A stretch of 64,000 bases of DNA from Acuticoccus yangtzensis (GCF_001927245.1 NZ_MJUX01000005.1:62001-126000), one strand, 5' to 3'; positions 25,514 through 35,052 are shown, counted from the first letter of the stretch. Notes: generated by a model not told the origin, from the letters alone. Numbers and translations: made by a program.

Positions 25514-26694
25514 CAGTTCACCTGTCGGCTGGCGCGGCGGGCGGCCAGTTCAATGACACGGGTCGTCGCCTCGGGGTCCGCCTCGCCGTTCAGCATGTCA
25601 CGCACGGCCGCAGCCACATCGTCGGCAAGGTCGAGATAGTTCGCGCCGTAGCGATCGACCGGAGCGGCCACCAGTTGATCCACGCTTTCGCCGATGATCC
25701 GCAACACCGCATTCACGGCCAAGATTTCATCCTCGTCGTAGAGGGCACGCCATGTCGGGGCGAGGCCGTAGGCGAGCGCGGCGCGCCGCTGCTCGGCCTC
25801 GCTCGTCATGAAGGCGGCGAGCTCGGTCGCCGCCTCGCTGCTGCGCGAGTGGCGCGACACCCCCGTGTACCAGGTCGAGACCAGCAGCGGCGACGTGCCT
25901 TCCTCGCCCCGGCCCTGGGGCCGCAGCACCGTCGCCACGTCCTGCGCCACGGCGGAGCTGCGCACCGCCGTCAACGCCGTGGATCGGGCGACGAGCGCGG
26001 CCGTGATGCCGCTCGTGAAATCGTTGATGGCGCCCTGCGCGGTGGTGCTCGTCACGCCCGACGTGGTGACCGACCCGATCGCGCTGTTGAGAAGCTGCAG
26101 CGCGGTCAAAAGCGCGTCATGGTCCTGCAGCCCGCTCGCCCCGACGGAGTAGACCCAGTCCAGGAAAAGCGGGAAGAGCGTCGGCCCGGCGGCGCCGAAC
26201 GCCAGTCCGTTGGCCCCGTCGCTCGGCGCCGACATCAGACTGTCGCGCAAGTCCGACCACGCTTTGGGATCGTCGCCCAGGACGTCGCTGCGCATGAAGA
26301 GGAGCGTCACCGCGACATGCTGCGGCAGGCCGACGAGCCGGCCGGCGTCGCGGCCGATCTCGAGGATGCCGGGAAGCTCTGTCCCCGCGGGTGGCTCCGG
26401 CAAGGTCGCAAGGTCGCCGCCGAGGGCGGGGATCCAGCTCTCGGGAAACTGCAGCACGTCGATCCGGGGGCTCTGCACATCGAACAAAGCCCGGTAATTC
26501 TCCAGCGAGGTTCGCCCATTCGGATCGGCGCTGACGACACGCACCGTGTGTCCGCTCTGCCGGGCGAAGCGGGCGGCACTCTCGCTACAGAATTCGCTCG
26601 CCTGTCCGACGGAGAGGCAGGCCAGCGTCAAATCCGCCGCCTTCAACGGGCTCGCGGACAGGCACACCAGCGTGGCAAGAAGCAGCAAACGCAC
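25513..26694 (-). CDS. Family-1 extracellular solute-binding protein, orphan
   Basis: About 393 residues with a signal peptide (VRLLLLATLVCLSASPLKA, then ADLTLAC). The mature part resembles the sugar-type ABC binding proteins: an early strand TLACLSVG, RFARQSGHTVRVV, DVLQFPESWIPALG, a cis-domain GLPQHVAVTLLFMRSDVL, and a late NAVLRII-type C-terminal helix region. GTG at 26694 has GGAG eight bases upstream and begins exactly at the signal peptide; a TTG at 26712 is the alternative. It is coupled by TGATG to the binding-domain gene downstream and divergent from the MscS-type channel. No ABC permease or ATPase gene is nearby, so it may serve a distant transporter or act as a sensor. Confidence 0.85.
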   Translation of the reverse strand: MRLLLLATLVCLSASPLKAADLTLACLSVGQASEFCSESAARFARQSGHTVRVVSADPNGRTSLENYRALFDVQSPRIDVLQFPESWIPALGGDLATLPEPPAGTELPGILEIGRDAGRLVGLPQHVAVTLLFMRSDVLGDDPKAWSDLRDSLMSAPSDGANGLAFGAAGPTLFPLFLDWVYSVGASGLQDHDALLTALQLLNSAIGSVTTSGVTSTTAQGAINDFTSGITAALVARSTALTAVRSSAVAQDVATVLRPQGRGEEGTSPLLVSTWYTGVSRHSRSSEAATELAAFMTSEAEQRRAALAYGLAPTWRALYDEDEILAVNAVLRIIGESVDQLVAAPVDRYGANYLDLADDVAAAVRDMLNGEADPEATTRVIELAARRASRQVN

Positions 26695-26858
26695 GCATTT
26701 TACTCCACTCAATCGACGACGTGCGGCAGGGTCGTCCCGCCCCCGGTTTGCTCAATTCCGGCGCGCAGGAGTTGTCTCTACCGCCCGGTCGTCATAGTCC
26801 GGGTCCTGGCGCGGCCACAAGGTCGGGCCATCCGTTCTGTCCGCGTCACGAGTTCTCA

Positions 26859-29800
26859 ATGGTCTCCATCGTCGTCCGTTTCTGCCTTGCGATCCTGGTT
26901 TCCGCCCTGGTTGTCGGGGCGTCCCAGGCTCAGACCGTCGACCTTGCCGCCCTCAAGCGCCAACTGGCTCAGATCGAGGGCGACACCCGCAACGTCGATA
27001 TTGCCATTGAGCGGCAAAGGGCCGAGAATGCCCGCCTCATCAACGTCTTGAGTCAGGTGCGCGACACCGGCCAAGGCGTCACCTTCGAGGAACTTCGCCA
27101 GGCCCAATTCGAGGTCGACATCGCCCGAACCCGGCTCCTGACCCTCGCCCACCGGCTGACGGAACAGGACCAGCGCGCCGACCAGTTGAGCGCCCAGATC
27201 GTTTCGGCCACCGCCGCGCTGAGAGCCAACGAGCGCGACACCTTGCAGCGCATTCTGGACGAAGCGGCGATCGACTGGCGCGACAGGATCCGCACCGCGT
27301 CGACCACGATGATGTCGCGCCTCGCCACCTTCCAGGCCCTGTCGGCCGAATATCTCAATCTGCGCGAGGAGCAGCTCAGCATCCTCCAGCGCTACATCAG
27401 CCTCGATGCGCTCGCCGGTGTCGGCGACGTGGAGGACAGCCCGGTGGTGACGCGCCTCAGGCGCCTCGTCAACCAGCTCGCCCAGCAGGCGATCACCCTC
27501 TCCAACGAGGCCGCCAACATCGTCGACGGCAACCCCGCCGCGGTGCAGCGCCGCAACCTTCTGCGCCTGCGCTCGGACGAGGCGCTGCTGCGCTCCAACA
27601 CCCGCCTCACCGACATCGCCATCGTCGAATCGCGCAGCAAGCTCGCCGCCTTGCAGCCGATCCGCGAAGAGCCGTCGATCCCGATCCGCCTGTTCGACGA
27701 AGCGATCGACACGCTGGAGGATGCGCTGGAGCTCCTCGCCCAGCGTGCCGAGACGATCGCGCTGAACCGGGATGGGCTGGGCGACCTCAGCCGTATCCTT
27801 GCCGAGCCGACGCAGGACGCCGTCCAGGCGCGCGCCCTCAGCGAACGCATCAACGCCCTCAGCACCCTCCTCGACGATCAGGCCGAGGAGATCGGCTCGC
27901 TTCAGGAGCAGATCGGCGACGAGATCGGCGCCCTGTCGCGTGAGCGGGCGGTTCGCGAGCGCGCCGTTCTCCTGACGCGCGAAGTGGCCCGCACGGACCA
28001 GGCCGCGCGCGAACGCATCGCCGCCGAGGTCGCCACCATCCCGCAGAAGCTGCGCGACATCTACGAAAGCCGGATGCTGGAGGTGATGACCGCCGTCGAG
28101 GTGGCGCCGCAGCGCACGCTCATCCTGTTCGGCGCGGTGATCCTGGTGCTTCTCGCCTTCACCTTCTATCTGCGCCAGAGCCTCCTGCGCCGCTTCATCT
28201 CCGCCGATGCCACCCGCGCCACGGAGATCCCGCTGGAAGTCGTGCGGCGGAACCTCTTCTGGCTCTTCCCCGTCGCCGCCTGGTACGCCTTCGCGGTGAT
28301 GTTCCAGATCTCCGAGGAAACGACCATGTCGATCCTCAAGATCATCGTCATCCCCGCCGTCGCCGCCTCGCTGCGCGACTTCACCCAGGTCATCGTCTCA
28401 CGCCAGACCTACGGCCAGCAGCGACGCATCGGCACCATCATCACCCGCGCCACGGAAATCGCCGTGGTGCTGTCGGCGGCCTTCGTGCTCGCCTACGTGG
28501 TGCTGGGCGAACTCAACCTGCTGCCGTCGACCGAAACGGCGATCAACCGTCTCGCCTACTCGGTGTTCGTGCTGTCGGGCCTGCCGATGCTGCTCTTCGT
28601 GTTCTTCTTCACCGCCTCGCGCGGCGGGGGATCCTACGGGCACATCCGCCGGTACATCGCCGCGGTGCTGTCGCTGCTGCCACCCGTCGCGCTGATCGCG
28701 ACAGGCGTCACCGGCCTCCTGGGCTACACCCGCCTCGCGGTCATGATGCTGGAAAATCTCGGCCTCGCGATCCTGATCATCGCCGCGCTGGCCCTTGCCG
28801 TCGGCATCCTCAACGACCTGATGGAGGGGATCACCGCGCGGATCCGCACCAAGGACCCGGCGCGCGCCTTCTTCGCGCGGGCCAACTTCCTGCAACCGCT
28901 CAACCGTGCGGCGCAGATCGTGCTCCTCGCCGTCACCATCGCCGTGTGCGTGCAGATCTTCGGCTTCACCGCCGAAACGCCGGTCATCCGCGAAGTGGTG
29001 ACCTTCTGGCAAACCTCGGTCTTCACCGCGGGCGGCACCACCTACACGATCGGCAGCGTCATTATCGCCGCCCTCGCCTTCGCGTTCGTGTTCTGGGTGG
29101 CCGGTTGGAGCCGGCGCGTCGCCTACACGGTGGTCTTCGGCAAGATGAAGGACATCGGCATCCGCCAGTCCCTCTCGGTCTTCGCCCAGTATGTCGTGGT
29201 GGTGATCGGTGTCATCATCACCCTCTCGGCCATCGGCTTCGACATCACCACCCTCACCGTGTTCGCAGCCTCTCTCGGCGTCGGCATCGGCTTCGGCTTG
29301 CAGAACGTCGTCAACAACTTCATCTCGGGCCTGCTCCTCCTGGTGGAGCGGCCGCTCAGGATCGGCGACATCGTCACCGTGGGCGCCAACTCGGGTACGG
29401 TCATGCAGATCGGCATCCGCTCCATGCGCATGAAGACGTTCGACGAGTTCGACCTCATCGTGCCCAACTCGGCGCTGATCTCCGATACCTTCACCAACTG
29501 GACGCGCACCAATTCGGTGATGCGCGTGATCCTGATGGTCGGCATCGGCTATGGCGACGATCCGGACCTTGCGATCAGCCTCGTCTATGACGCGCTGGAG
29601 GAGCACCCCGGCGTTCTGAAGGCACCGGCGCCGATGGTCACGGTCGAAGAGTTCGGCGACAACTCCATCAACCTGCGCGTCTGCTACTACATCGACCTCT
29701 ACGGCAACTATTCCGGCTTCAAGGTGAAGTCGGAGGTGCTGACGCGGGTGGTCCGCAGCTTCGGCGCCAACGGCGTGTCGATCCCGTTCCCGCAGCGCGA

Positions 29801-29954
29801 CATTCACGTCATCACGCCGCGCGCCGCGCCCGAGGTGCAGGGCAGCACCACCATCGTCCCGCGCGACACCCGCGAGAACGACTGGGTCGCCGACGCGATC
29901 GAGGCCGCCGGTGTCGATAGCGACGACGACCACGGCGGCAAGGACCCCGGCTAA
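26859..29954 (+). CDS. Large MscS-family mechanosensitive channel with DUF3772-like periplasmic domain
   Basis: 1031 residues. A signal peptide (to about 25) is followed by a long, helical, mostly coiled-coil periplasmic part (about 25-420, Gln/Glu/Arg/Leu-rich, DUF3772-type), then about eleven membrane segments, the last forming the MscS pore helix (AASLGVGIGFGLQNVVNNFISGLLLL). The beta domain (ERPLRIGDIVTVG) and a cytoplasmic alpha/beta cap follow, ending about residue 1000 with an acidic tail. It is close to the MscK/YbdG-large group that releases osmolytes under membrane tension or sets ion balance. ATG at 26859 is at the signal peptide. A strong bidirectional terminator follows. Divergent with the binding-protein pair across 164 bases. 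Confidence 0.95.
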   Translation: MVSIVVRFCLAILVSALVVGASQAQTVDLAALKRQLAQIEGDTRNVDIAIERQRAENARLINVLSQVRDTGQGVTFEELRQAQFEVDIARTRLLTLAHRLTEQDQRADQLSAQIVSATAALRANERDTLQRILDEAAIDWRDRIRTASTTMMSRLATFQALSAEYLNLREEQLSILQRYISLDALAGVGDVEDSPVVTRLRRLVNQLAQQAITLSNEAANIVDGNPAAVQRRNLLRLRSDEALLRSNTRLTDIAIVESRSKLAALQPIREEPSIPIRLFDEAIDTLEDALELLAQRAETIALNRDGLGDLSRILAEPTQDAVQARALSERINALSTLLDDQAEEIGSLQEQIGDEIGALSRERAVRERAVLLTREVARTDQAARERIAAEVATIPQKLRDIYESRMLEVMTAVEVAPQRTLILFGAVILVLLAFTFYLRQSLLRRFISADATRATEIPLEVVRRNLFWLFPVAAWYAFAVMFQISEETTMSILKIIVIPAVAASLRDFTQVIVSRQTYGQQRRIGTIITRATEIAVVLSAAFVLAYVVLGELNLLPSTETAINRLAYSVFVLSGLPMLLFVFFFTASRGGGSYGHIRRYIAAVLSLLPPVALIATGVTGLLGYTRLAVMMLENLGLAILIIAALALAVGILNDLMEGITARIRTKDPARAFFARANFLQPLNRAAQIVLLAVTIAVCVQIFGFTAETPVIREVVTFWQTSVFTAGGTTYTIGSVIIAALAFAFVFWVAGWSRRVAYTVVFGKMKDIGIRQSLSVFAQYVVVVIGVIITLSAIGFDITTLTVFAASLGVGIGFGLQNVVNNFISGLLLLVERPLRIGDIVTVGANSGTVMQIGIRSMRMKTFDEFDLIVPNSALISDTFTNWTRTNSVMRVILMVGIGYGDDPDLAISLVYDALEEHPGVLKAPAPMVTVEEFGDNSINLRVCYYIDLYGNYSGFKVKSEVLTRVVRSFGANGVSIPFPQRDIHVITPRAAPEVQGSTTIVPRDTRENDWVADAIEAAGVDSDDDHGGKDPG

Positions 29955-29996
29955 AAGACCCCGGCGAGGGAGCCAACAGGACCGACGCCGAACAAA

Positions 29997-30028
29997 AAGG
30001 CCCGCCCTCGATCGAGGGCGGGCCTTTG
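29997..30028. terminator. Bidirectional rho-independent terminator
   Basis: A 32-base perfect self-complementary stretch: left arm AAAGGCCCGCCCTCGA, right arm its exact complement, with a run of A before and T after. It lies 42 bases past the MscS-type stop and between convergent genes, so it can serve both. Confidence 0.93.
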
Positions 30029-30128
30029 TTCGTGCCGGGTCAGGGACGCCGGAGTTGCTGCGTGAGGCAGGCCCCCGTCTGACGCGGCGAGGGACCGAGA
30101 CCGTCCGGCTGGCGCCGCCGAGGTCGCC

Positions 30129-30932
30129 TCAGAGGCTCATCAGCATCTTCACCGAGGTGACGGCGAGGAAGAGGGCGAAGATGCGCCCCAGCCAATCCTG
30201 CGGGATGGTGTGGGCGAGCTTGGCGCCGAGCGGTGCGAACGCCATCGACAACGGTGCGATCAGCGCGAAGCCGATGAGATTGACATAGCCGACGCTGCCG
30301 ATGGGAAGACCCGGCTCGCCCCACCCGCCGATGGCGAAGCCGATGACGGCCGGCACGGCGATGACGAGGCCGATGGCCGCCGCCGTACCGACCGCCCGGC
30401 GGATCGGGATGCCGCACAGGGTGAAGATCGGCACCGAGAGCGAGCCGCCGCCGATGCCCATCATCGTGGAGATGCTGCCGATGAAGATGCCGATGCCGGT
30501 GATCCACGGCTGGCCCGGCAGAGCCGGCGCGATCTGGCGGCCCTTGAAGAAGGCCATGTGGATGGCGACCAGCAGCGCGACGCAGCCGAACACGGCCGTC
30601 AGCGCCTTCGCGCTCACCGCGGTGCCGACCAGAACGCCGATGATCACGCCGATCACCACCCCCGGCGCCACACGCTTGAGCAGACCGACATCGACACCGC
30701 CGCGTTTATAGTGCGATCGTGCCGAGACGATGGAGGTGGAAATGATCGTGGCGAGCGAGGTTGCCACTGCAAGGTGCATCCGCACCTCTTCCGGCACCTC
30801 CGCGAAGGGCAGCAGATAGAACAGGACCGGGACGATGACGATGCCGCCACCGACGCCGAGCAACCCGGCGATAATTCCCGCGAGGGACCCGGCGACGGCG
30901 AGGATCGCCGCGAAGAAGAGAATATCGAGCAC
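30129..30932 (-). CDS. TSUP (TauE/SafE) family anion exporter
   Basis: About 267 residues, with eight or so hydrophobic segments and the two-fold internal repeat of the family: GLLGVGGGIVIVPVLFYLL near residues 25-43 and MGIGGGSLSVPIFTLCGI near 158-175. TSUP proteins export sulfite, sulfoacetate or other organosulfur anions, or carry them in. GTG at 30932 has GAGG five bases upstream and sits right before the first helix; the 350-residue reading adds a Cys/Arg-rich stretch and is rejected. No sulfur-metabolism genes lie beside it, so the substrate is open. Confidence 0.92.
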   Translation of the reverse strand: MLDILFFAAILAVAGSLAGIIAGLLGVGGGIVIVPVLFYLLPFAEVPEEVRMHLAVATSLATIISTSIVSARSHYKRGGVDVGLLKRVAPGVVIGVIIGVLVGTAVSAKALTAVFGCVALLVAIHMAFFKGRQIAPALPGQPWITGIGIFIGSISTMMGIGGGSLSVPIFTLCGIPIRRAVGTAAAIGLVIAVPAVIGFAIGGWGEPGLPIGSVGYVNLIGFALIAPLSMAFAPLGAKLAHTIPQDWLGRIFALFLAVTSVKMLMSL

Positions 30933-31339
30933 GTGGACCTCGATGGCACGACAGAACAGGTGAGACCGAGCCCGGCAGGAACCTGCCGCACGCCGCCTCG
31001 CGATGGACGCCCGCCCGCCCCAAGGCGATGCGGAGCAAGGGTGTGCCCGCCCGGCGGCCGCACTGGCCGCCTGCGGCAAGACCGCCGGGACGAAGCGGAC
31101 CGCCGCGCCGCAGGAGACTACTGCGACGCTGATGACCGCCGCGACGCAGCAGGGCGTTGGACCATCCGTCGCCCGCAGCACCTTGCGGGCGTCCGCCCGG
31201 TCCCAGCAGCGTCCGGCACACCCCGGTCCGCACCGCCCCCAGCCTGTGCAGCGGGGCGGACGACCGAGGGGACGGCGGAGACGGGAGCCGGTGCGGCCCG
31301 GTCGGGCACACGTGAAGAGTTCTGCGCCGCGCCGAACCC
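30933..31339. other. Intergenic region, 407 bp
   Basis: No supported gene between the TSUP exporter and the phosphatase, which point away from each other. GC-rich throughout; the open frames have no ribosome site and are Arg/Pro-rich. Must hold both promoters, but none was recognised with confidence. Confidence 0.5.
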
Positions 31340-31351
31340 GTGCGCAAGCAC

Positions 31352-32095
31352 ATGATGCAAAATAGCTGGAGAGAGTGCCCCAATGCCCGGCTGCCGGAAG
31401 GCCTGCGGATCTACGCCATCGGCGACATCCACGGCGCGGCGACCATGCTGGACAAGCTTCTGGCGCTGATCGACGACGACATCGCGGCGGACCCGCCCGC
31501 GCGCGTCTCGGAGGTCTTCTTGGGTGACTACGTGGACCGCGGGCCGGACTGCGCGGGCGTGTTGCGGCGCCTGCGCGAGGTGCGGGCGGACCGCGAGCGC
31601 ATCCACCTCATGGGCAACCACGAGCAGGCGATGATCGACGCGCTCGGCAACGGCACGCTGATGAGCCGCTGGCTGGCCTTCGGCGGCGAGGCGACGCTCG
31701 CCTCCTACGGGATCGACGTGCGGCAATGGCTGCACGACCCGCAGGCCCTTCAGCCGATGGCGCAGGCGGTGATCCCGGAAGAGGATCTCGTTCTTCTCGG
31801 CCGCCTCACCTCCTCGCATCAGGTGGGAGGGGTCGTCTTCGCCCATGCCGGAATTCGGCCCGGGGTCGCGCTCGGCGAACAGGCACTGCACGACCTCCTT
31901 TGGATCCGCGAGGATTTCTTGGACCACGAGGGTCCGCTCCCCGCCTTCGTGGTCCATGGCCACACCCCGGTCGATGTTCCCACCGTCACCCCTTGGCGGG
32001 CCAATGTGGACACCGGCGCCGTCTATGGCGGGCGGCTCACGGCGATCGTGCTGGAGGACCGCCGCTACCGCCTCCTCAGCGTCGACCATTGCTAA
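31352..32095 (+). CDS. PPP-family metallophosphoesterase (serine/threonine phosphatase-like)
   Basis: About 247 residues with every PPP motif in order: GDIHG, GDYVDRG, GNHE, then HAGIRPG and HGHT, which together bind two metal ions. Bacterial relatives include PrpA/ApaH-type phosphatases acting on phosphoproteins or dinucleoside polyphosphates. The length and GDYVDRGPDC form are typical of the alphaproteobacterial Ser/Thr phosphatase group. The start is uncertain among GTG 31340 and the tandem ATGs at 31352 and 31355; none has a good ribosome site. Convergent with the DNA glycosylase gene, with 18 bases between stops. Confidence 0.9.
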   Translation: MMQNSWRECPNARLPEGLRIYAIGDIHGAATMLDKLLALIDDDIAADPPARVSEVFLGDYVDRGPDCAGVLRRLREVRADRERIHLMGNHEQAMIDALGNGTLMSRWLAFGGEATLASYGIDVRQWLHDPQALQPMAQAVIPEEDLVLLGRLTSSHQVGGVVFAHAGIRPGVALGEQALHDLLWIREDFLDHEGPLPAFVVHGHTPVDVPTVTPWRANVDTGAVYGGRLTAIVLEDRRYRLLSVDHC

Positions 32096-32113
32096 CAGAA
32101 CGGAATTGCGCGC

Positions 32114-32959
32114 TCAGGCGCCGCGCTCGGCCAGCTTGCGGCGCACGGCGATGAGGTCCTGCCAGGCGCGCCGCTTCTCCGCCGGCGTGCGCAACAGGTA
32201 GGCGGGGTGGAACATCGCCACCGCATCGATCTCGCCCGCCTCTCCGGCGTCGAACCTCACCCAGCGGCCGCGCTGGCGCATGATGCCGCTGTCCACCGAA
32301 AACAGCGTCTTCGCCGCAGAGCCTCCCAACGCCACCAGCACCTTGGGCCGCACCAGCGCGATCTCGCGGCGCACGAACACCTCACAGGTCGCGGTCTCGA
32401 TCGGGCTCGGCGTGCGGTTGGCGGGCGGGCGCCAGGGAATGACGTTGGAAATATAGACGTCCTCGCGCTTCAGCCCGATCGCCGCCAGCATCTTCTCCAG
32501 AAGCTGCCCGGACCGGCCGACGAAGGGGCGGCCCTCCTCGTCCTCGTCCCGCCCCGGCGCCTCGCCGACGAACATCACCGGCGCGCCCACCGGCCCCTCG
32601 CCGAAGCAGGTACTGCGGGCGAGGGTCTTCAGCGGGCACCCGTCGAACCCCGCCAGCGCCGCGTGGAGCGAGGCGAGATCGGCCGCCCCCCGCGCAAGCT
32701 CCCGCGCGGCGTGGACGGCCTCGTCGTCCTCGGCGGCGGGCGGAGCGTCGTCCCACTCGTCGCTCTCGGTAAGGGGAAAATCGTCGGCCTCGGCGGCGGC
32801 CATCATCGCGGCGAGGCCCGCCGGCGCTCCGGCTGCGGACGGCGCCACCGGCTCGCCCTCCTCGAAGCGGTTCACCGGAGCGTCCATCAGCCGCGCGGTC
32901 ACACCGCACGCGGCAAGGAAGCCGTGGAGAGGATCGTCTTTGTATTGAAGCTCTTCCAT
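32114..32959 (-). CDS. Family-4-like uracil-DNA glycosylase
   Basis: 281 residues. The C-terminal two thirds carry the family-4 UDG signature: GEAPGRDEDEEGRPFVGRSGQLL, then SNVIPWRPPANRTPSP, and HPAYLLR near the end. It removes uracil from DNA. Family 4 proteins hold a [4Fe-4S] cluster with four Cys, two of them in an early CxxC. Here only four Cys exist in the whole chain, and the early pair reads GCPLKTLARSTC, so cluster geometry must differ from the textbook enzyme, as I recall for alphaproteobacterial members. The first 90 residues are an acidic Ala/Glu/Asp stretch of unknown role. Divergent from the ETF-QO gene. Confidence 0.88.
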   Translation of the reverse strand: MEELQYKDDPLHGFLAACGVTARLMDAPVNRFEEGEPVAPSAAGAPAGLAAMMAAAEADDFPLTESDEWDDAPPAAEDDEAVHAARELARGAADLASLHAALAGFDGCPLKTLARSTCFGEGPVGAPVMFVGEAPGRDEDEEGRPFVGRSGQLLEKMLAAIGLKREDVYISNVIPWRPPANRTPSPIETATCEVFVRREIALVRPKVLVALGGSAAKTLFSVDSGIMRQRGRWVRFDAGEAGEIDAVAMFHPAYLLRTPAEKRRAWQDLIAVRRKLAERGA

Positions 32960-33112
32960 CCCGGCCCACCTTCGACGTAGACAAAGCTAAACCAACAGCG
33001 CGCGGCCCTCAAATCCGCGCCGAACGAGTCGCGGCGACGCCGCACGACACAAAGCGGCCTTGCCGCCCTGACAATAAGCGGCAGAGCCGCGCCGAGAGAC
33101 AAGAGGGAGCCC

Positions 33113-34774
33113 ATGGCCATCGAGCGCGAGCGCATGGACTATGACGTGGTGATCGTCGGCGGAGGGCCGGCCGGCCTCTCCACCGCGATTCGCATAATGC
33201 AGCTTGCCGCCGAACGCGAGGAAGAGCTGACCGTCGTCATCGTCGAGAAGGGGTCCGAGATCGGCGCCCACATCCTCTCGGGCGCCGTCATCGACCCCTC
33301 CGGCCTCGACGCTCTGCTGCCCGGCTGGCGCGACGACCCGGACTGCCCGCTGAAGACCAAGGTCACCTCCGACGTCTTCAAGGTGCTCGGCCCGGCCGGC
33401 GAGCTGCCGCTGCCGAACTTCGCCATGCCCTCCTTCATGCACAACCACGGCAACTACGTCGGCTCCCTCGGCGACCTCTGCCGCTGGATGGGCGCCAAGG
33501 CCGAGGAACTCGGCGTCGAGATCTATCCGGGATTTGCCGCCGCCGACGTCGTACGCGGCGAGAACGGCGAGATCATCGGCGTCGTCACCGGCGACATGGG
33601 CGTCGCGAAGGACGGGTCCGAGAAGGATTCCTTCACGCCCGGCATGGAGCTGTGCGGCAAGTACGTGGTGTTCGCGGAAGGTGTGCGCGGCTCGCTCTCC
33701 AAGCGCCTCATCAAGGAGTTCAAGCTGGACGAGGGCCGCGAGCCACAGAAATACGGCCTCGGCATGAAGGAGGTCTGGCGCGTGCGGCCGGAGGTCCACA
33801 AGCCCGGCATGGTGGTCCACACCATGGGCTGGCCGCTCGACAACCAGACCGGCGGCGGCTCCTTCATGTACCACTATGGCGACAACCTGATGGCGGTCGG
33901 CTTCGTGGTCCACCTCAACTATAAGAACCCGAACATGGACCTCTTCAAGGAGTTCCAGAAGTTCAAGACCCACCCGATGATGGCCGACTACCTCGACGGC
34001 GCCAAGCGCGAGGCCTATGGCGGCCGCGCCATCTCCGAGGGCGGCTATCAGGCGGTGCCCAAGCTCGCCTTCCCCGGCGGCGTTCTGGTCGGCTGCTCGG
34101 CCGGCTTCGTCAACGTGCCGCGCATCAAGGGCAACCACAACGCCATGTTGACCGGCAAGATGGCGGCCGAGCATCTGGTGGAGGCGATCGCCGAAGGGCG
34201 CTCCGGCGACGTGCTGGAGAGCTACGACGCGGCGTGGCGCACCTCCCCCGTCGGCCGCGAGCTCTACAAGGTGCGCAACGTCAAGCCGCTGTGGTCGCGC
34301 CTCGGCACAGCGCTCGGCGTCGCCGTCGCCGGGGTAGAGATGTGGGTGAACCAGCTCCTCGGCACCTCCCCGCTCGGCACCCTCAGCCACAAGGGGCCGG
34401 ACTTCGCCCAGCTCAAACCCGCCGCCAAGTGCAAGCCGAAGACCTATCCCAAGGTGGACGGCACCATCGTCTTCGACCGCGCGTCCTCGGTGTACCTGTC
34501 CAACACCAACCACGAAGAGGACCAGCCGGTGCACCTCAAGGTCCAGGACATGGACCTGCAAAAGAAATCCGAGTTCGATGTGTACGGAGGCCCGTCGGCG
34601 CGCTACTGCCCTGCGGGTGTCTACGAGTGGGACACGCAAGGCTCGGAGCCGCGCTTCGTCATCAATGCGCAGAACTGCATCCATTGTAAGACGTGCGACA
34701 TCAAGGATCCGAACCAGAACATCAATTGGACCACGCCCGAAGGCGGCGGCGGCCCGAATTATGTCGGCATGTGA
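33113..34774 (+). CDS. Electron transfer flavoprotein-ubiquinone oxidoreductase
   Basis: Inner-membrane-associated FAD and [4Fe-4S] enzyme that passes electrons from ETF (fatty-acid and amino-acid dehydrogenases) to ubiquinone. 553 residues as usual. It has the N-terminal FAD fold DYDVVIVGGGPAGLS, a middle ubiquinone region (GWPLDNQTGGGSFMYH), and the C-terminal cluster ligands CPAGVYE and CIHCKTCDIKDP, with the family end INWTTPEGGGGPNY. ATG at 33113 follows GAGGGAG. The next gene starts 16 bases after the stop and has its own AAGGAG, so the two may be one transcript. The etfAB genes are not in the window. Confidence 0.98.
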   Translation: MAIERERMDYDVVIVGGGPAGLSTAIRIMQLAAEREEELTVVIVEKGSEIGAHILSGAVIDPSGLDALLPGWRDDPDCPLKTKVTSDVFKVLGPAGELPLPNFAMPSFMHNHGNYVGSLGDLCRWMGAKAEELGVEIYPGFAAADVVRGENGEIIGVVTGDMGVAKDGSEKDSFTPGMELCGKYVVFAEGVRGSLSKRLIKEFKLDEGREPQKYGLGMKEVWRVRPEVHKPGMVVHTMGWPLDNQTGGGSFMYHYGDNLMAVGFVVHLNYKNPNMDLFKEFQKFKTHPMMADYLDGAKREAYGGRAISEGGYQAVPKLAFPGGVLVGCSAGFVNVPRIKGNHNAMLTGKMAAEHLVEAIAEGRSGDVLESYDAAWRTSPVGRELYKVRNVKPLWSRLGTALGVAVAGVEMWVNQLLGTSPLGTLSHKGPDFAQLKPAAKCKPKTYPKVDGTIVFDRASSVYLSNTNHEEDQPVHLKVQDMDLQKKSEFDVYGGPSARYCPAGVYEWDTQGSEPRFVINAQNCIHCKTCDIKDPNQNINWTTPEGGGGPNYVGM

Positions 34775-34790
34775 GCCGTAAGGAGCGACG

Positions 34791-35051
34791 ATGGCAGATC
34801 ACGCGACACCGCTGTTTCACAACACCGTCGGAGTGCGGAAGGTGACCATCGGCGCCAAGCGCTTCATGTGCATGGGCGCGCTGCCGCCGTTCGACCACCC
34901 GCACGAGTTCCTGGACATGGGCGGCGATTCGGAAACGATCTGCCCCTATTGCTCCACCGTCTACGCCTTCGACCCTTCGCTGAGGGAGCACGACGCGCGG
35001 CCGACCCAGTGCATCACCGACGCCAAGGTCGCCCGCGGCTCGACCGTCTAA
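34791..35051 (+). CDS. NDUFS6-like zinc-finger protein
   Basis: 86 residues with the zf-CHCC pattern (RFMCMGALPPFDHPHEF then CPYCSTVY): Cys, His, and a CxxC pair that bind zinc. It is the bacterial counterpart of mitochondrial complex I subunit NDUFS6 and is common in Alphaproteobacteria as a separate gene. It fits a role in respiratory complex I assembly or stability. ATG at 34791 has AAGGAG seven bases upstream. It lies between ETF-QO and an FAD monooxygenase, not beside the nuo block 8 kb away. Confidence 0.9.
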   Translation: MADHATPLFHNTVGVRKVTIGAKRFMCMGALPPFDHPHEFLDMGGDSETICPYCSTVYAFDPSLREHDARPTQCITDAKVARGSTV

Positions 35052-35052
35052 C

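Noticed and set aside
26721-26858. Longer start of the MscS-type channel
   Set aside because: The added stretch is Arg/Pro-rich and lies in the divergent promoter region; ATG at 26859 begins exactly at a signal peptide.
30706-31383. Minus-strand open frame of 225 codons between TSUP and phosphatase genes
   Set aside because: It overlaps both flanking genes, has no ribosome site and no protein-like pattern.
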